Shown here piece after piece: positions 7,220 through 16,000 of a stretch of 20,655 bases of DNA. The stretch lies in the NCBI GenBank assembly GCA_905372875.1, contig CAJPQU010000014.1, positions 1-20,655 on the forward strand, written 5' to 3'. The notes beneath the pieces are model-generated. The model had not been told where the DNA came from. It saw nothing but the letters and a program-made list of their open reading frames with translations, and searched no databases. The position numbers and the translations under genes were made by a program. The number at the start of each line of letters is the position of its first letter. The stretch's first letter is position 1. This stretch comes from an uncultured Schwartzia sp. (GTDB lineage: Bacteria; Bacillota; Negativicutes; Selenomonadales; Selenomonadaceae).

Positions 7220-9448
7220 GTGGTGGACGATAAAGAAACGGTGACCATTGATGATCTATTGGACGGAGTGCGGCAAACGCAGCCCGAAGCAGATCTGGCA
7301 CTCATAAAGAGTGCCTATGATCTGGCCCACGCGGCTCACGCCGGACAAAAACGAGCCTCAGGAGAAGAGTATATCATTCATCCCCTTCATGTGGCAGCCA
7401 TCCTAGTGGACATGCACTTGGACGAAGCTACCATCAGCGCGGCTCTGCTCCATGACGTGGTGGAGGACACGACATACACGATCGAAGAAATGCAGGAGCA
7501 TTTTGGCGACGAAGTGGCTATGTTGATTGACGGTGTAACAAAATTAGGCCGGATTGAATATAAATCCAAAGAAGAGCAACAATTAGAGAATTATCGTAAG
7601 CTGTTTTTGGCCATGGCGAAGGATATTCGGGTTATTTTGATCAAATTGGCGGATCGGCTGCACAATATGCGGACATTGAAATACATGCGGGAGGATAAAC
7701 AAAAGCGCATTGCTACAGAGACACTGGAAATCTATGCGCCGTTAGCGAATCGCTTGGGTATTTCCAGTATCAAGTGCGAATTGGAAGATCTTTGCCTGCG
7801 ATATTTAGAGCCGGACAGCTATTACGATTTAGTAGAGAACGTCAAGCAAAAACGGCAGGAACGCCAGGCTTTTATTGACGACGCCATGGAGCAACTTCGC
7901 GAACGCCTGGTGAATGCGAGCGTAAAAGCAGAGATTCGAGGCCGCGCTAAACATTTTTACAGTATCTACAAGAAAATGAAACGGGATAATAAAGATATCA
8001 GCGAGATTTACGATCTTTCCGCTGTTCGAGTCTTGGTGGATTCCGTCCGAGACTGCTACGGTGTTTTAGGCATTATCCACGAGATGTGGAAGCCTATGCC
8101 GGGTCGGTTCAAGGATTACATCGCCATGCCCAAATCCAACGGATATCAATCTTTACACACCACCGTTATGACCCGAGGATATCCATTGGAAATCCAAATT
8201 CGTACTTTCGCCATGCATCAAGTATCCGAATATGGTTTCGCAGCTCACTGGAAATACAAGGAAGCAGGGAAAAGCATTGGCGCAGCCGGTGAGTACGATA
8301 AAAAGTTTTCGTGGCTTAGACAGATGGTCAATCTCCAGCAGGAACTCAGCGATCCCCGCGAATACGTAGAAGCCCTCAAGGTAGATGTCTTTTCCGATGA
8401 GGTCTTCGTCTTTACCCCGCGGGGTGATGTCATTGATCTTCCTAAAGGTTCCATCCCGTTGGACTTTGCTTACCGCATCCATACCGAAGTAGGAAATCAC
8501 TGCGTGGGGGCAAAGGTAAACGGCCGATTGGTTCCTCTGGAATATAAGCTGAAAAACGGCGATATTGTTTCCATTATTACCAATCAAGCAAACAATGGCC
8601 CCAGCCGTGACTGGCTGAACATCGTGGCTTCCTCGGAAACACGCAATAAAATCCGTTCATGGTTCAAAAAAGCCCGACGGGAAGAAAATATCGCCCGCGG
8701 CGCGGAGCTCATTGAAAAAGAGGCAAAGCGCTTAGGCTACGAACCGAAAGCCTTGCTGAAAGATGACCGGCTTAACGAAGTAGCGCAAAAACTTAAACTG
8801 CCAAGCGAGGATGATCTCCTGGCATCTCTTGGGTATGGCGGCATTACCACCCACGGGATCATGTCGAAACTCATTGAGCTTCACAAACAGGAGCTGCAAG
8901 AAACGACATCTCCTGATATCTCCAAACTGCTCAGCGAATTGAAGCCGTCGCAGGGAACAGTGAAAAAATCCAGTCACGGTATATTGGTGGAGGGCGAAGG
9001 CGGTCTTCTCGTCCGTCTGGCCCGCTGCTGCAATCCCATTCCCGGCGATCCGATCGTCGGCTACATCACGCGCGGGCGCGGTGTTTCCGTACATCGGGCA
9101 GACTGCCCCAACGTCTTAAATGATGTGGACAGCTTGGCCCGAGTCATAGAAGTAGACTGGGATATTGGCCTCGATAAAGTATACACCGTTCAAATCGCTA
9201 TTATCTGTAACGATCAGAGCGGCGTTTTGACTAAGCTTTTAGCTGTTCCATCAGAAATGAAAATCAACATCAATTCTATCAATGCCAAGCCAAATCGCAG
9301 CAATAAAACATCGACCGTCATCATGGGACTGGATGTAAAGAGTGCCCAGCAGGTGAGTCAGCTCATGACAAAGCTGCGCCGCCTGAAGGATGTATTCAGC
9401 GTCACCCGATCCTTTACATCTCAGGGGAAGGAGAGCGTATCAGAATGA
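7220..9448 (+). CDS. relA: Bifunctional (p)ppGpp synthetase/hydrolase (Rel/SpoT)
   Basis: Makes and degrades the stringent-response alarmone. 742 residues, full length. The hydrolase HD domain has HPLHVA (54-59), LLHDVVEDT (76-84) and DRLHNM (145-150), with His78/Asp79 and Glu82/Asp83 intact. The synthetase domain has YDLSAVRVLV (264-273), GRFKDYIAMPKSNGYQSLH (295-313) and EIQIRT (324-329); the R-x-K-D form of this loop is the one found in bifunctional enzymes. Then come a TGS domain (about 391-454), a Cys/His segment (ARCCNPIPGD at 601-610, HRADCPN at 625-631) and a C-terminal ACT domain (about 655-730). The GTG start has GGGGAGG 9 bp upstream. Its stop overlaps the next start (ATGA). Confidence 0.97.
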   Translation: MVDDKETVTIDDLLDGVRQTQPEADLALIKSAYDLAHAAHAGQKRASGEEYIIHPLHVAAILVDMHLDEATISAALLHDVVEDTTYTIEEMQEHFGDEVAMLIDGVTKLGRIEYKSKEEQQLENYRKLFLAMAKDIRVILIKLADRLHNMRTLKYMREDKQKRIATETLEIYAPLANRLGISSIKCELEDLCLRYLEPDSYYDLVENVKQKRQERQAFIDDAMEQLRERLVNASVKAEIRGRAKHFYSIYKKMKRDNKDISEIYDLSAVRVLVDSVRDCYGVLGIIHEMWKPMPGRFKDYIAMPKSNGYQSLHTTVMTRGYPLEIQIRTFAMHQVSEYGFAAHWKYKEAGKSIGAAGEYDKKFSWLRQMVNLQQELSDPREYVEALKVDVFSDEVFVFTPRGDVIDLPKGSIPLDFAYRIHTEVGNHCVGAKVNGRLVPLEYKLKNGDIVSIITNQANNGPSRDWLNIVASSETRNKIRSWFKKARREENIARGAELIEKEAKRLGYEPKALLKDDRLNEVAQKLKLPSEDDLLASLGYGGITTHGIMSKLIELHKQELQETTSPDISKLLSELKPSQGTVKKSSHGILVEGEGGLLVRLARCCNPIPGDPIVGYITRGRGVSVHRADCPNVLNDVDSLARVIEVDWDIGLDKVYTVQIAIICNDQSGVLTKLLAVPSEMKININSINAKPNRSNKTSTVIMGLDVKSAQQVSQLMTKLRRLKDVFSVTRSFTSQGKESVSE

Positions 9449-10071
9449 ATATACAAAGCTTGGTTGTAGGCCCGGTAGCTGCCAATTGTTACATCCTTTC
9501 CGACGCAGCCGGGGAAGGGATCGTCATCGATCCGGGAGGAGATGCCCCGACGATTTTAGAAGCAATCAAAAAAGAGAACCTAAAAATCAACGCTGTATTA
9601 AACACGCACGGACACAGTGATCACATAGGCGCCAATGACGCGGTACGAGACGCCACGGGGGCGCCGCTTTACATTCATGCAGCGGATGAGAATATGCTGA
9701 CCGATCCCCGAGCCAATCTCTCTCTGTTCATGGGCAGCAAAATTGTATCACGACCGGCAGAATATCACCTGAAGGAAGGCGATATTCTTCACTTTGGTGA
9801 TATTGAACTGAAAGTACTTCATACCCCCGGGCACTCGCCCGGCGGCGTTTGTTTTGTGGGGGATGGCGTCGTCTTCAGCGGCGATACGCTCTTTGCGGAA
9901 TCCGTCGGGCGTACCGATTTTCCCGGTGGATCCATGTCGCAACTGCTGAGTGAAATTAAGGAGAAACTCATGAAGCTTCCCGATGATACCGTTGTTTACT
10001 CGGGGCATGGCCCAGTGACTACAATTGGTTGGGAACGACAATACAATCCCTATATCAATGGGTTCTTTTAA
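9445..10071 (+). CDS. MBL-fold metallo-hydrolase, glyoxalase II-like
   Basis: A 208-residue metallo-beta-lactamase-fold hydrolase of the small hydroxyacylglutathione-hydrolase-like group found next to relA in many Firmicutes. Dinuclear metal ligands are all visible: THGHSDH (His55, His57, Asp59, His60), TPGHSPG (His130), FSGDTLF (Asp147) and SGHGP (His188). The real thioester substrate in these bacteria is not settled by sequence. The start overlaps the relA stop by 4 bp, so translation is probably coupled. The D-aminoacyl-tRNA deacylase gene that often lies between the two is absent. Confidence 0.9.
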   Translation: MNIQSLVVGPVAANCYILSDAAGEGIVIDPGGDAPTILEAIKKENLKINAVLNTHGHSDHIGANDAVRDATGAPLYIHAADENMLTDPRANLSLFMGSKIVSRPAEYHLKEGDILHFGDIELKVLHTPGHSPGGVCFVGDGVVFSGDTLFAESVGRTDFPGGSMSQLLSEIKEKLMKLPDDTVVYSGHGPVTTIGWERQYNPYINGFF

Positions 10072-10359
10072 AAAGAACAATCAATGTGGATCAACAGCTT
10101 TATTTTAACTTCTTTATGACATTTGTTTATCAATTCCATCAATAAAAAAACACTCGCCGAAAACGAGTGTTTTTTTATTGATGGAATTGGCGAGATACTT
10201 TGAGAAATATCTTAAAATCTCAGAAAATCCTTATAGGATGAGTTTCCTAAAAGTTTATTTTGTGATAAAATTTATGACGAAAAGAAATACAGAATATATG
10301 GTTTTGGCAGATGATAACAGCTTGTCGAATGAAAGACCTGAATATACAAGGGAGATTGT
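10072..10359. other. Intergenic region between MBL hydrolase and activase genes
   Basis: About 290 bp, AT-rich. It holds the 26-bp inverted repeat at 10131-10189 and, downstream, a TAAAAT (10266-10271) that could be a -10 box for the activase gene, though no convincing -35 lies upstream. AAGGGAG at 10348-10354 is the activase ribosome binding site. No other gene was recognised here. Confidence 0.5.
10131..10189. terminator. 26-bp perfect inverted repeat, bidirectional terminator-like
   Basis: The arm 10131-10156 is exactly complementary to 10164-10189 around the 7-nt loop CCGAAAA. The core is a GC-containing stem (ACACTCG/CGAGTGT) flanked by seven A on the left and seven T on the right, a classic intrinsic terminator working in either direction. 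Unusually, pairing continues for a further 12 bp beyond the A/T tracts. It separates the relA/MBL operon from the activase gene. Confidence 0.8.
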
Positions 10360-13300
10360 ATGGCTATGAGCGATTCATCGCTGAATGTGGGCATTGATAT
10401 CGGTTCAACAACGATCAAAGTTGTTGTGTTGAACCAGGCGAAAGAAATCATCTACAAGACGTATGCACGCCATTTTTCCGAAATCAGTCGAGCTTTGCAC
10501 GAAAATTTAGCAGCGCTGCGGTCCATCGTCGGCCAGCAGCGTTTTTCCTTTGCCTTGACCGGTTCGGCAGGGATGGGGGTAGCGCAACGAGTCGGACTCC
10601 CCTTTGTGCAAGAAGTGGTAGCTTGCGCCTCTGCTGTAAGGTCTTTGATTCCTCAGACGGATACGGCTGTGGAGTTAGGCGGCGAGGATGCTAAGATTAC
10701 TTATTTCGGACAGGCTTCCGAGCAGCGGATGAACGGAATTTGTGCCGGAGGAACCGGTTCCTTTATTGATCATATGGCGGCCCTTTTATCTACCGACGCT
10801 CCGGGCCTTAACGCCCTGGCAGAAAAGGGGAAACAAATTTACACGATCGCATCGCGCTGCGGCGTTTTTGCCAAAACGGATATCCAGGCATTAGTAAACG
10901 ACGGGGTAGCCAAAGCCGATATCGCGTTATCTATCTTTCAGGCGGTAGTAAATCAAACCATTGGAAATTTAGCGCAGGGACGACCCATTACCGGACATAT
11001 CGCCTTTTTGGGAGGCCCACTTTACTTTCTCTCCGCACTTCGCAAACGCTTTATCGAAACCTTGAAACTTACGCCCGACGAAATTGTTCCCGTGAATGAC
11101 GGCTGCTATTTTGTAGCGATGGGAGCGGCTCTTTCCGGAGAAAGTAAGATAATGGATTTCGGGCGATTAGCTGAAAGTGTTCAGGAGACGCGAAAAGAGA
11201 CGATGCTGGGCTCTCGCCCTTCGACCTTCGTTCTCTTCAAAGACGAAGAGGAATATGCGGTATTTCGTGCTCGGCATGATCAGGCTAAGGTACCGCAGGG
11301 CGATTTAGCATCTTACACAGGTCCCCTTTATATAGGCATCGACGCTGGATCAACGACGACGAAATTAGCGGTAATCGGGAAAAATCGCGAGATTCTCTAC
11401 ACAGCTTACGAAAAAAACGGCGGTTCTCCGTTACGTTCCGTCATTCAGGAACTGAAATCTTTTTACACGCAAATGAAACCAGATCAATATGTAGCCTCCA
11501 CGCTGACAACCGGCTACGGGGAAGGAATCGTCAAGGCGGCCGTACATGCTGATGCCGGTGAAGTAGAGACTTTCGCTCACCTACGAGCCGCCCAGGAATT
11601 CTGCCCTGATGTTACCTTTGTTCTAGATATCGGCGGGCAGGACATGAAGTGTTTTTTTGTCAAGGACGGCAATATCGGCAATATCACCTTAAATGAAGCC
11701 TGCTCGGCGGGATGCGGCTCTTTTATTCAGAATTTTGCCGAAGGTCTCCACATGCAGCCTGCTGCGTTTGCGGCAAAAGCGGTAGAGTCTAAAGAACCGG
11801 TAGATTTAGGGACGCGCTGCACGGTATTTATGAATTCCCGCGTGAAACAGGCCCAGAAAGAGGGGGCATCCGTAGCGGATATTTCCGCTGGAATTGCGCT
11901 ATCCGTAGTAAAAAATGCGCTCTTCAAAGTCATGCAGCTGCGAGACGTTTCTGCCTTAGGAGATCATATCGTGGTGCAGGGCGGAACATTTTATAACGAC
12001 GCGGTTCTTCGAGCGTTGGAACTTCTTCTTCATCGTGATGTCATTCGTCCAGATATCGCCGGCTTGATGGGCGCTTACGGAGCGGCTCTCTTGGCTTTGG
12101 AAACGGGAAAGACACAATCGGCACTTCTTTCCGCAGAAGCCTTGGATTCCTTCTCCGTTAAAACAAATTCTTACCGTTGCCGGGGCTGTGGCAATCAATG
12201 CTTAATAACAGCCTCAACGTTTGCCGATGGACGTCGCTACTTCACAGGAAATCGTTGCGAACGCGGCATCGGCAAAGAATGCACATACGACAAGACGCCT
12301 AATATTTACGAATATAAGTACAAGCGATTGTTTAAGTATTATCGTCCCCTGGCACATCCTTCACGCGGCCAAATCGGGATCCCTCGTGTACTCAATATGT
12401 ACGAAGATTATCCTTTCTGGTTTACTTTTTTTACGATGTTGGGCTATGAAGTGGTGTTGTCGGGAGAAACAACCGCCCAGACGTATTTCCGAGGCATGGC
12501 GACGGTGCCGTCCGATTCTCTGTGTTATCCGGCGAAATTAGTCCACGGACATATTATGGATCTTATCCGGCGCGGCATGAAAAAGATTTTCTATCCCTGC
12601 ATTCCCTATAACATCAACGATGCAACCCATGCGTCGGACAATCATTATAACTGCCCAGTGGTTGCTTCGTATGCAGAAAATATTCGGGGCAATATGGATA
12701 TTCTGCGCGAAAAAGAAATCAAATTTCTTCAGCCATTCTTGCCTCTTAATAATTCCCAGCGCTTGATAGAACGGCTCATTGAAGAGTTGGCTGAAGAACA
12801 TCTTAAACGAAACGAAATTGAGGCGGCGGTAGAAGCTGCATATATTGAACTGGAGCATTATAAAAAAGACGTTCGGAAATATGGACAGAAAATTTTGGAA
12901 CGTGTGGAACGGGAACATTTGACCGCCATCCTTTTGGCGGGACGCCCTTATCATATTGATCCCGAAATCAATCATGGAATTCCAGAGATGATTCAATCCT
13001 ATGGGTTACCTGTCCTTTCCGAGGACATGCTCTACCATCAACCGGCGAAGGAAGAAGCCCTCTCCATCGTTAACCAATGGAGTTATCACGCTCGTCTGTA
13101 TCATGCGGCCAGTTATGCTGCGGAACACGACAACATCACCCTGATTCAGTTTAGCTCTTTCGGCTGTGGTCTTGACGCCATTACTACGGGACAGGTCAGA
13201 GCGATTTTAGAAGAACATCATCGCCTCTACACCATGATTAAATTGGATGAAGTATCTAACTTAGGTGCGGCCCGCATCCGGGTGCGATCACTGATCGCGG

Positions 13301-14601
13301 CCTTAGCCCGCCGCCAATCACTGCCGTATCACTCGACGGAGATCATAGAACGTCCTCGATTCACCGAAGAGTGCCGGCGAACCTATACAATCATAGCTCC
13401 CCAGATGGCGCCTATTCAATTTCGTCTTTTGGAAACAACCCTGCGCAAGTATGGCTATCGACTGGTGATTCCCCAAATGCCAGATCGAAGCGCCATTGAT
13501 CTTGGGCTTCGCTATATCCATAATGACATGTGTTACCCTGCCATCGTGGTCATTGGCCAACTGTTATCCGTGATTCAATCAGGACAGTGCGATCCGAACC
13601 ATACGGCCATTATGCTTTTCCAGACTTGCGGCGCTTGCCGTGCCACGAATTATCTGAACCTCATGCGAACAGCATTGAAGGATGCAGGATACGGGCAGGT
13701 TCCAGTATTTGCCTGCGTTGGCCGCCCCAGCGAAACAGACGCCTTCGTAATGAGCCACCAATGCTCCGCGGATGTGACAAAGAGTATTGTATACGGCGAT
13801 CTTCTCATGCGGGTAAAAAATCGAGTCAAGCCTTATGAAAAAGTACCGGGATCTACCGAACGGCTCTATGAAAAATGGATGGCACGCTGCCAGGATGAGA
13901 TCGTGCACGGAAATTATTTTCGCTATCAAACCACCATCCGCTCTATCGTAGAAGAATTTGATCACTTGCCTATTCATGAAGACATCTGGAAACCGCGAGT
14001 GGGGATCGTGGGGGAGATACTCGTCAAGTACCATCCGATCGCGAACAACCGTTTGGAAGAATTTTTAGCCTCGGAAGGGGCTGAAGTAATCATGCCTGAT
14101 CTTTTGAATTTCATGGAATACATGGCTTTTGATGCTATCGTCAAACATAAGCTTTTAGACGGCAGCTATTGGGATAAGCTGAAAGCTGAAATATCCATTC
14201 AGGTCATGGAATTTTTCCGTCGCCCGGCTGTGAAAGCTTTGGCCAAAAGCCGCCGCTTTACGCCGCCAGCCAATATTAAAGAATTGGCAAAGTTGGCCTC
14301 GCAGCAGGTTTCTTTGGGGAACATGGCCGGCGAAGGCTGGTTTTTGACAGGTGAGATGATGGAATTAGCAGAACGTGGAATTTACAATGTTGTTTGCCTC
14401 CAACCCTTTGGTTGTCTGCCAAATCATATCACCGGCAAAGGCGTCATGCACGCTTTGCGGCAGCGTTATCCGGACAGTAACATGATTGCCTTGGATTGCG
14501 ATGCAGGAACCAGCGAAGTGAATCAGGAAAACCGCATCAAACTGATGCTTTCCGTGGCGAAAGAAAAAGGGCCGCAGCCAATATCACAAAATGCCGTATG
14601 A
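10360..14601 (+). CDS. Giant acyl-CoA dehydratase activase-related fusion protein
   Basis: A 1413-residue cytoplasmic protein. It starts with two tandem BcrA/BadF/HgdC-type ATPase modules (ASKHA fold). Module 1 (about 9-262) has GIDIGSTTIK, ELGGEDAK and the iron-sulfur cysteines Cys128 (ICAGGTGS) and Cys167 (SRCGVF). Module 2 (about 324-580) has GIDAGSTTTK, DIGGQDMK, Cys448 (ACSAGCGS) and Cys487 (TRCTVF). A Cys-rich link follows (Cys607, 610, 614, 633, 641), then a DUF2229-like region (about 672-860), then dehydratase subunit-like stretches with conserved cysteines (936, 1058, 1090, 1093, 1346, 1352, 1380). Known HgdC dimers bind one [4Fe-4S] and pass an electron to a 2-hydroxyacyl-CoA dehydratase with ATP hydrolysis. 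The target here is unknown and no separate dehydratase subunit genes are in the window. The start has AAGGGAG 5 bp upstream; ATG 10366 is an alternative. Confidence 0.88.
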   Translation: MAMSDSSLNVGIDIGSTTIKVVVLNQAKEIIYKTYARHFSEISRALHENLAALRSIVGQQRFSFALTGSAGMGVAQRVGLPFVQEVVACASAVRSLIPQTDTAVELGGEDAKITYFGQASEQRMNGICAGGTGSFIDHMAALLSTDAPGLNALAEKGKQIYTIASRCGVFAKTDIQALVNDGVAKADIALSIFQAVVNQTIGNLAQGRPITGHIAFLGGPLYFLSALRKRFIETLKLTPDEIVPVNDGCYFVAMGAALSGESKIMDFGRLAESVQETRKETMLGSRPSTFVLFKDEEEYAVFRARHDQAKVPQGDLASYTGPLYIGIDAGSTTTKLAVIGKNREILYTAYEKNGGSPLRSVIQELKSFYTQMKPDQYVASTLTTGYGEGIVKAAVHADAGEVETFAHLRAAQEFCPDVTFVLDIGGQDMKCFFVKDGNIGNITLNEACSAGCGSFIQNFAEGLHMQPAAFAAKAVESKEPVDLGTRCTVFMNSRVKQAQKEGASVADISAGIALSVVKNALFKVMQLRDVSALGDHIVVQGGTFYNDAVLRALELLLHRDVIRPDIAGLMGAYGAALLALETGKTQSALLSAEALDSFSVKTNSYRCRGCGNQCLITASTFADGRRYFTGNRCERGIGKECTYDKTPNIYEYKYKRLFKYYRPLAHPSRGQIGIPRVLNMYEDYPFWFTFFTMLGYEVVLSGETTAQTYFRGMATVPSDSLCYPAKLVHGHIMDLIRRGMKKIFYPCIPYNINDATHASDNHYNCPVVASYAENIRGNMDILREKEIKFLQPFLPLNNSQRLIERLIEELAEEHLKRNEIEAAVEAAYIELEHYKKDVRKYGQKILERVEREHLTAILLAGRPYHIDPEINHGIPEMIQSYGLPVLSEDMLYHQPAKEEALSIVNQWSYHARLYHAASYAAEHDNITLIQFSSFGCGLDAITTGQVRAILEEHHRLYTMIKLDEVSNLGAARIRVRSLIAALARRQSLPYHSTEIIERPRFTEECRRTYTIIAPQMAPIQFRLLETTLRKYGYRLVIPQMPDRSAIDLGLRYIHNDMCYPAIVVIGQLLSVIQSGQCDPNHTAIMLFQTCGACRATNYLNLMRTALKDAGYGQVPVFACVGRPSETDAFVMSHQCSADVTKSIVYGDLLMRVKNRVKPYEKVPGSTERLYEKWMARCQDEIVHGNYFRYQTTIRSIVEEFDHLPIHEDIWKPRVGIVGEILVKYHPIANNRLEEFLASEGAEVIMPDLLNFMEYMAFDAIVKHKLLDGSYWDKLKAEISIQVMEFFRRPAVKALAKSRRFTPPANIKELAKLASQQVSLGNMAGEGWFLTGEMMELAERGIYNVVCLQPFGCLPNHITGKGVMHALRQRYPDSNMIALDCDAGTSEVNQENRIKLMLSVAKEKGPQPISQNAV

Positions 14602-14612
14602 TTCATGGGGGG

Positions 14613-14649
14613 GCCGAAAGGTGGATAAAAAACCACCTTTCGGCTTTTT
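14613..14649 (+). terminator. Rho-independent terminator after the activase gene
   Basis: GCCGAAAGGTGG (14613-14624) pairs perfectly over 12 bp with CCACCTTTCGGC (14633-14644), followed by five T. It lies 12 bp after the stop codon. Confidence 0.93.
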
Positions 14650-14710
14650 GTATGATCGAAAAAGTTCTCTCTTATTCAAAAAAGGAAGGATTTAGGGGAA
14701 GAGCCGCGAA

Positions 14711-14716
14711 TATAAT
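14711..14716 (+). promoter_or_regulatory. Possible -10 box for the HD-GYP genes
   Basis: A perfect TATAAT lies 41 bp upstream of the first HD-GYP start and after the preceding terminator. No good -35 match is seen at 16-18 bp spacing, so an activator or another sigma factor may be needed. Confidence 0.35.
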
Positions 14717-14756
14717 CTGTAAATAATAATGAGACAAAAGGCAGGGGGAAAGGGGA

Positions 14757-15899
14757 ATGACGGAACGTTGCGAGTTAGCCAATTTGCAACCGGGGATGAT
14801 TTTGGATCAAGGGATCTTCGATAATGATAACCAAACGCTTTTAGAGGCGGGGGTTGTTTTGACAGAAGGCTTGATCCAGATGTTGCGAAATCGCTTTTCC
14901 GATGGATACTTAATAGCTTCTATCCGGGTGCCTGACCAAACGGCAGCATTAGCCGCGGCGGTGGAAGAGGCTTTTCCGGCCGGTTTCCCCCCTGACCCCA
15001 ACGAAGATATGCTCGTTGATCCAGAATATGTAAAATTATACAATACGGTCTTGTTGGAAACGAATCAGCTTTTTACAGATCAACGCAATAAAGCCTCCAT
15101 GGACTTTGATGCCCTCGGTCAATTCATTGCCGAAGGGCACATCAATGAATTGTGCGACGGAGCACGAGCCGTGACCCAACTCCATAACATGCCCCGTGAC
15201 GATACTCACTATCTCCTCCATCACAGCATCCATGTGGCGGTATTGGCAGGATTGATGGGACGCTGGTTACGTTGGCCCAGATCCCGACAGGAACGCCTGA
15301 TGTTATCAGGGCTGTTCCACAGCATTGGGAAACTGTATATGCCGGCGGATATTCTTGATAAGCCGGGGAAACTGACGGATCAGGAGCAGTTGATCATCCA
15401 TCAGTATCCGGAAAAAGGTTATGAGATTCTGTGCCAGAGCGGATTGCAGGGAGAGACCGAAATCGTTGACGGGATTCGTCAGCATCACGAACGAGGTGAT
15501 GGATCGGGGTATCCACATAAACGAAAAATGGATAAAATTGGTATATTTGGCCGTATTATCGGCATCCTTGATGTTTATGATGCGATGACCGCGAACCGTG
15601 TTTATGCGAAGCGAAAGTCGCCTTTTGAAGCGTTTGATGCCTTACTGGCTGATATGATGGCAGGCAAGCTGGACGCAACGTATGGCGTCTTATTTGTAAA
15701 GAAAGTATGCCAAGCGTTGATCGGTAGCTGGGTACGCCTCTCAAACGGAAAAAAGGCGAAAATCATTTACATTGATCAGAGCCGTACCAGTGCGCTTCCT
15801 ATTGTGGAAACAGAGGACGGCAATTTTTGGGATATTGCTACAAAGCAAGGCGTCAGTATTACGTGTCTGTTAACGTATGACGAACTGTTTACGCATTGA
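14757..15899 (+). CDS. HD-GYP domain protein with altered metal site (paralogue 1)
   Basis: A 380-residue cytoplasmic protein related to cyclic-di-GMP phosphodiesterases. The N-terminal module (NLQPGMILDQGIF ... LLEAGVVLTEGLI, 9-40) is common in HD-GYP proteins. The HD-GYP core is at about 150-320, with HHERGDGSGYP (243-253), LDVYDAM (271-277) and His156. The eponymous HD is changed to His188-Ser189 (FHSIGK), and 29 residues on, where a metal-binding His is expected, there is Tyr217 (YPEKG). Two ligands are therefore missing and activity is doubtful or altered. A C-terminal domain of about 60 residues follows (GSWVRLSNGKKAKIIYIDQS). The start has AGGGGG 8 bp upstream. The neighbour 101 bp downstream is a close paralogue. 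Confidence 0.88.
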   Translation: MTERCELANLQPGMILDQGIFDNDNQTLLEAGVVLTEGLIQMLRNRFSDGYLIASIRVPDQTAALAAAVEEAFPAGFPPDPNEDMLVDPEYVKLYNTVLLETNQLFTDQRNKASMDFDALGQFIAEGHINELCDGARAVTQLHNMPRDDTHYLLHHSIHVAVLAGLMGRWLRWPRSRQERLMLSGLFHSIGKLYMPADILDKPGKLTDQEQLIIHQYPEKGYEILCQSGLQGETEIVDGIRQHHERGDGSGYPHKRKMDKIGIFGRIIGILDVYDAMTANRVYAKRKSPFEAFDALLADMMAGKLDATYGVLFVKKVCQALIGSWVRLSNGKKAKIIYIDQSRTSALPIVETEDGNFWDIATKQGVSITCLLTYDELFTH

Positions 15900-16000
15900 G
15901 AGAGGTATGGAGATGATGTTCCGTGAAAAACCGCAGAATACAATCTCTGTCACATTTTTTAGATATCAGGCTAAATTTCAGAGAGAAGGGGAGCATGAGG

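Noticed and set aside
10084..10092. TGTGGATCA, one base off a DnaA box
   Set aside because: A single imperfect site with no companions and no dnaA/dnaN context is expected by chance.
10178..10369. 63-codon + strand reading frame between the MBL hydrolase and activase genes
   Set aside because: It starts inside the right arm of the long inverted repeat, has only a T tract where a ribosome binding site should be, resembles no known protein, and overlaps the activase start.
12538..12996. 152-codon minus-strand reading frame inside the activase gene
   Set aside because: It lies wholly within a conserved coding region and shows only mirrored codon composition.
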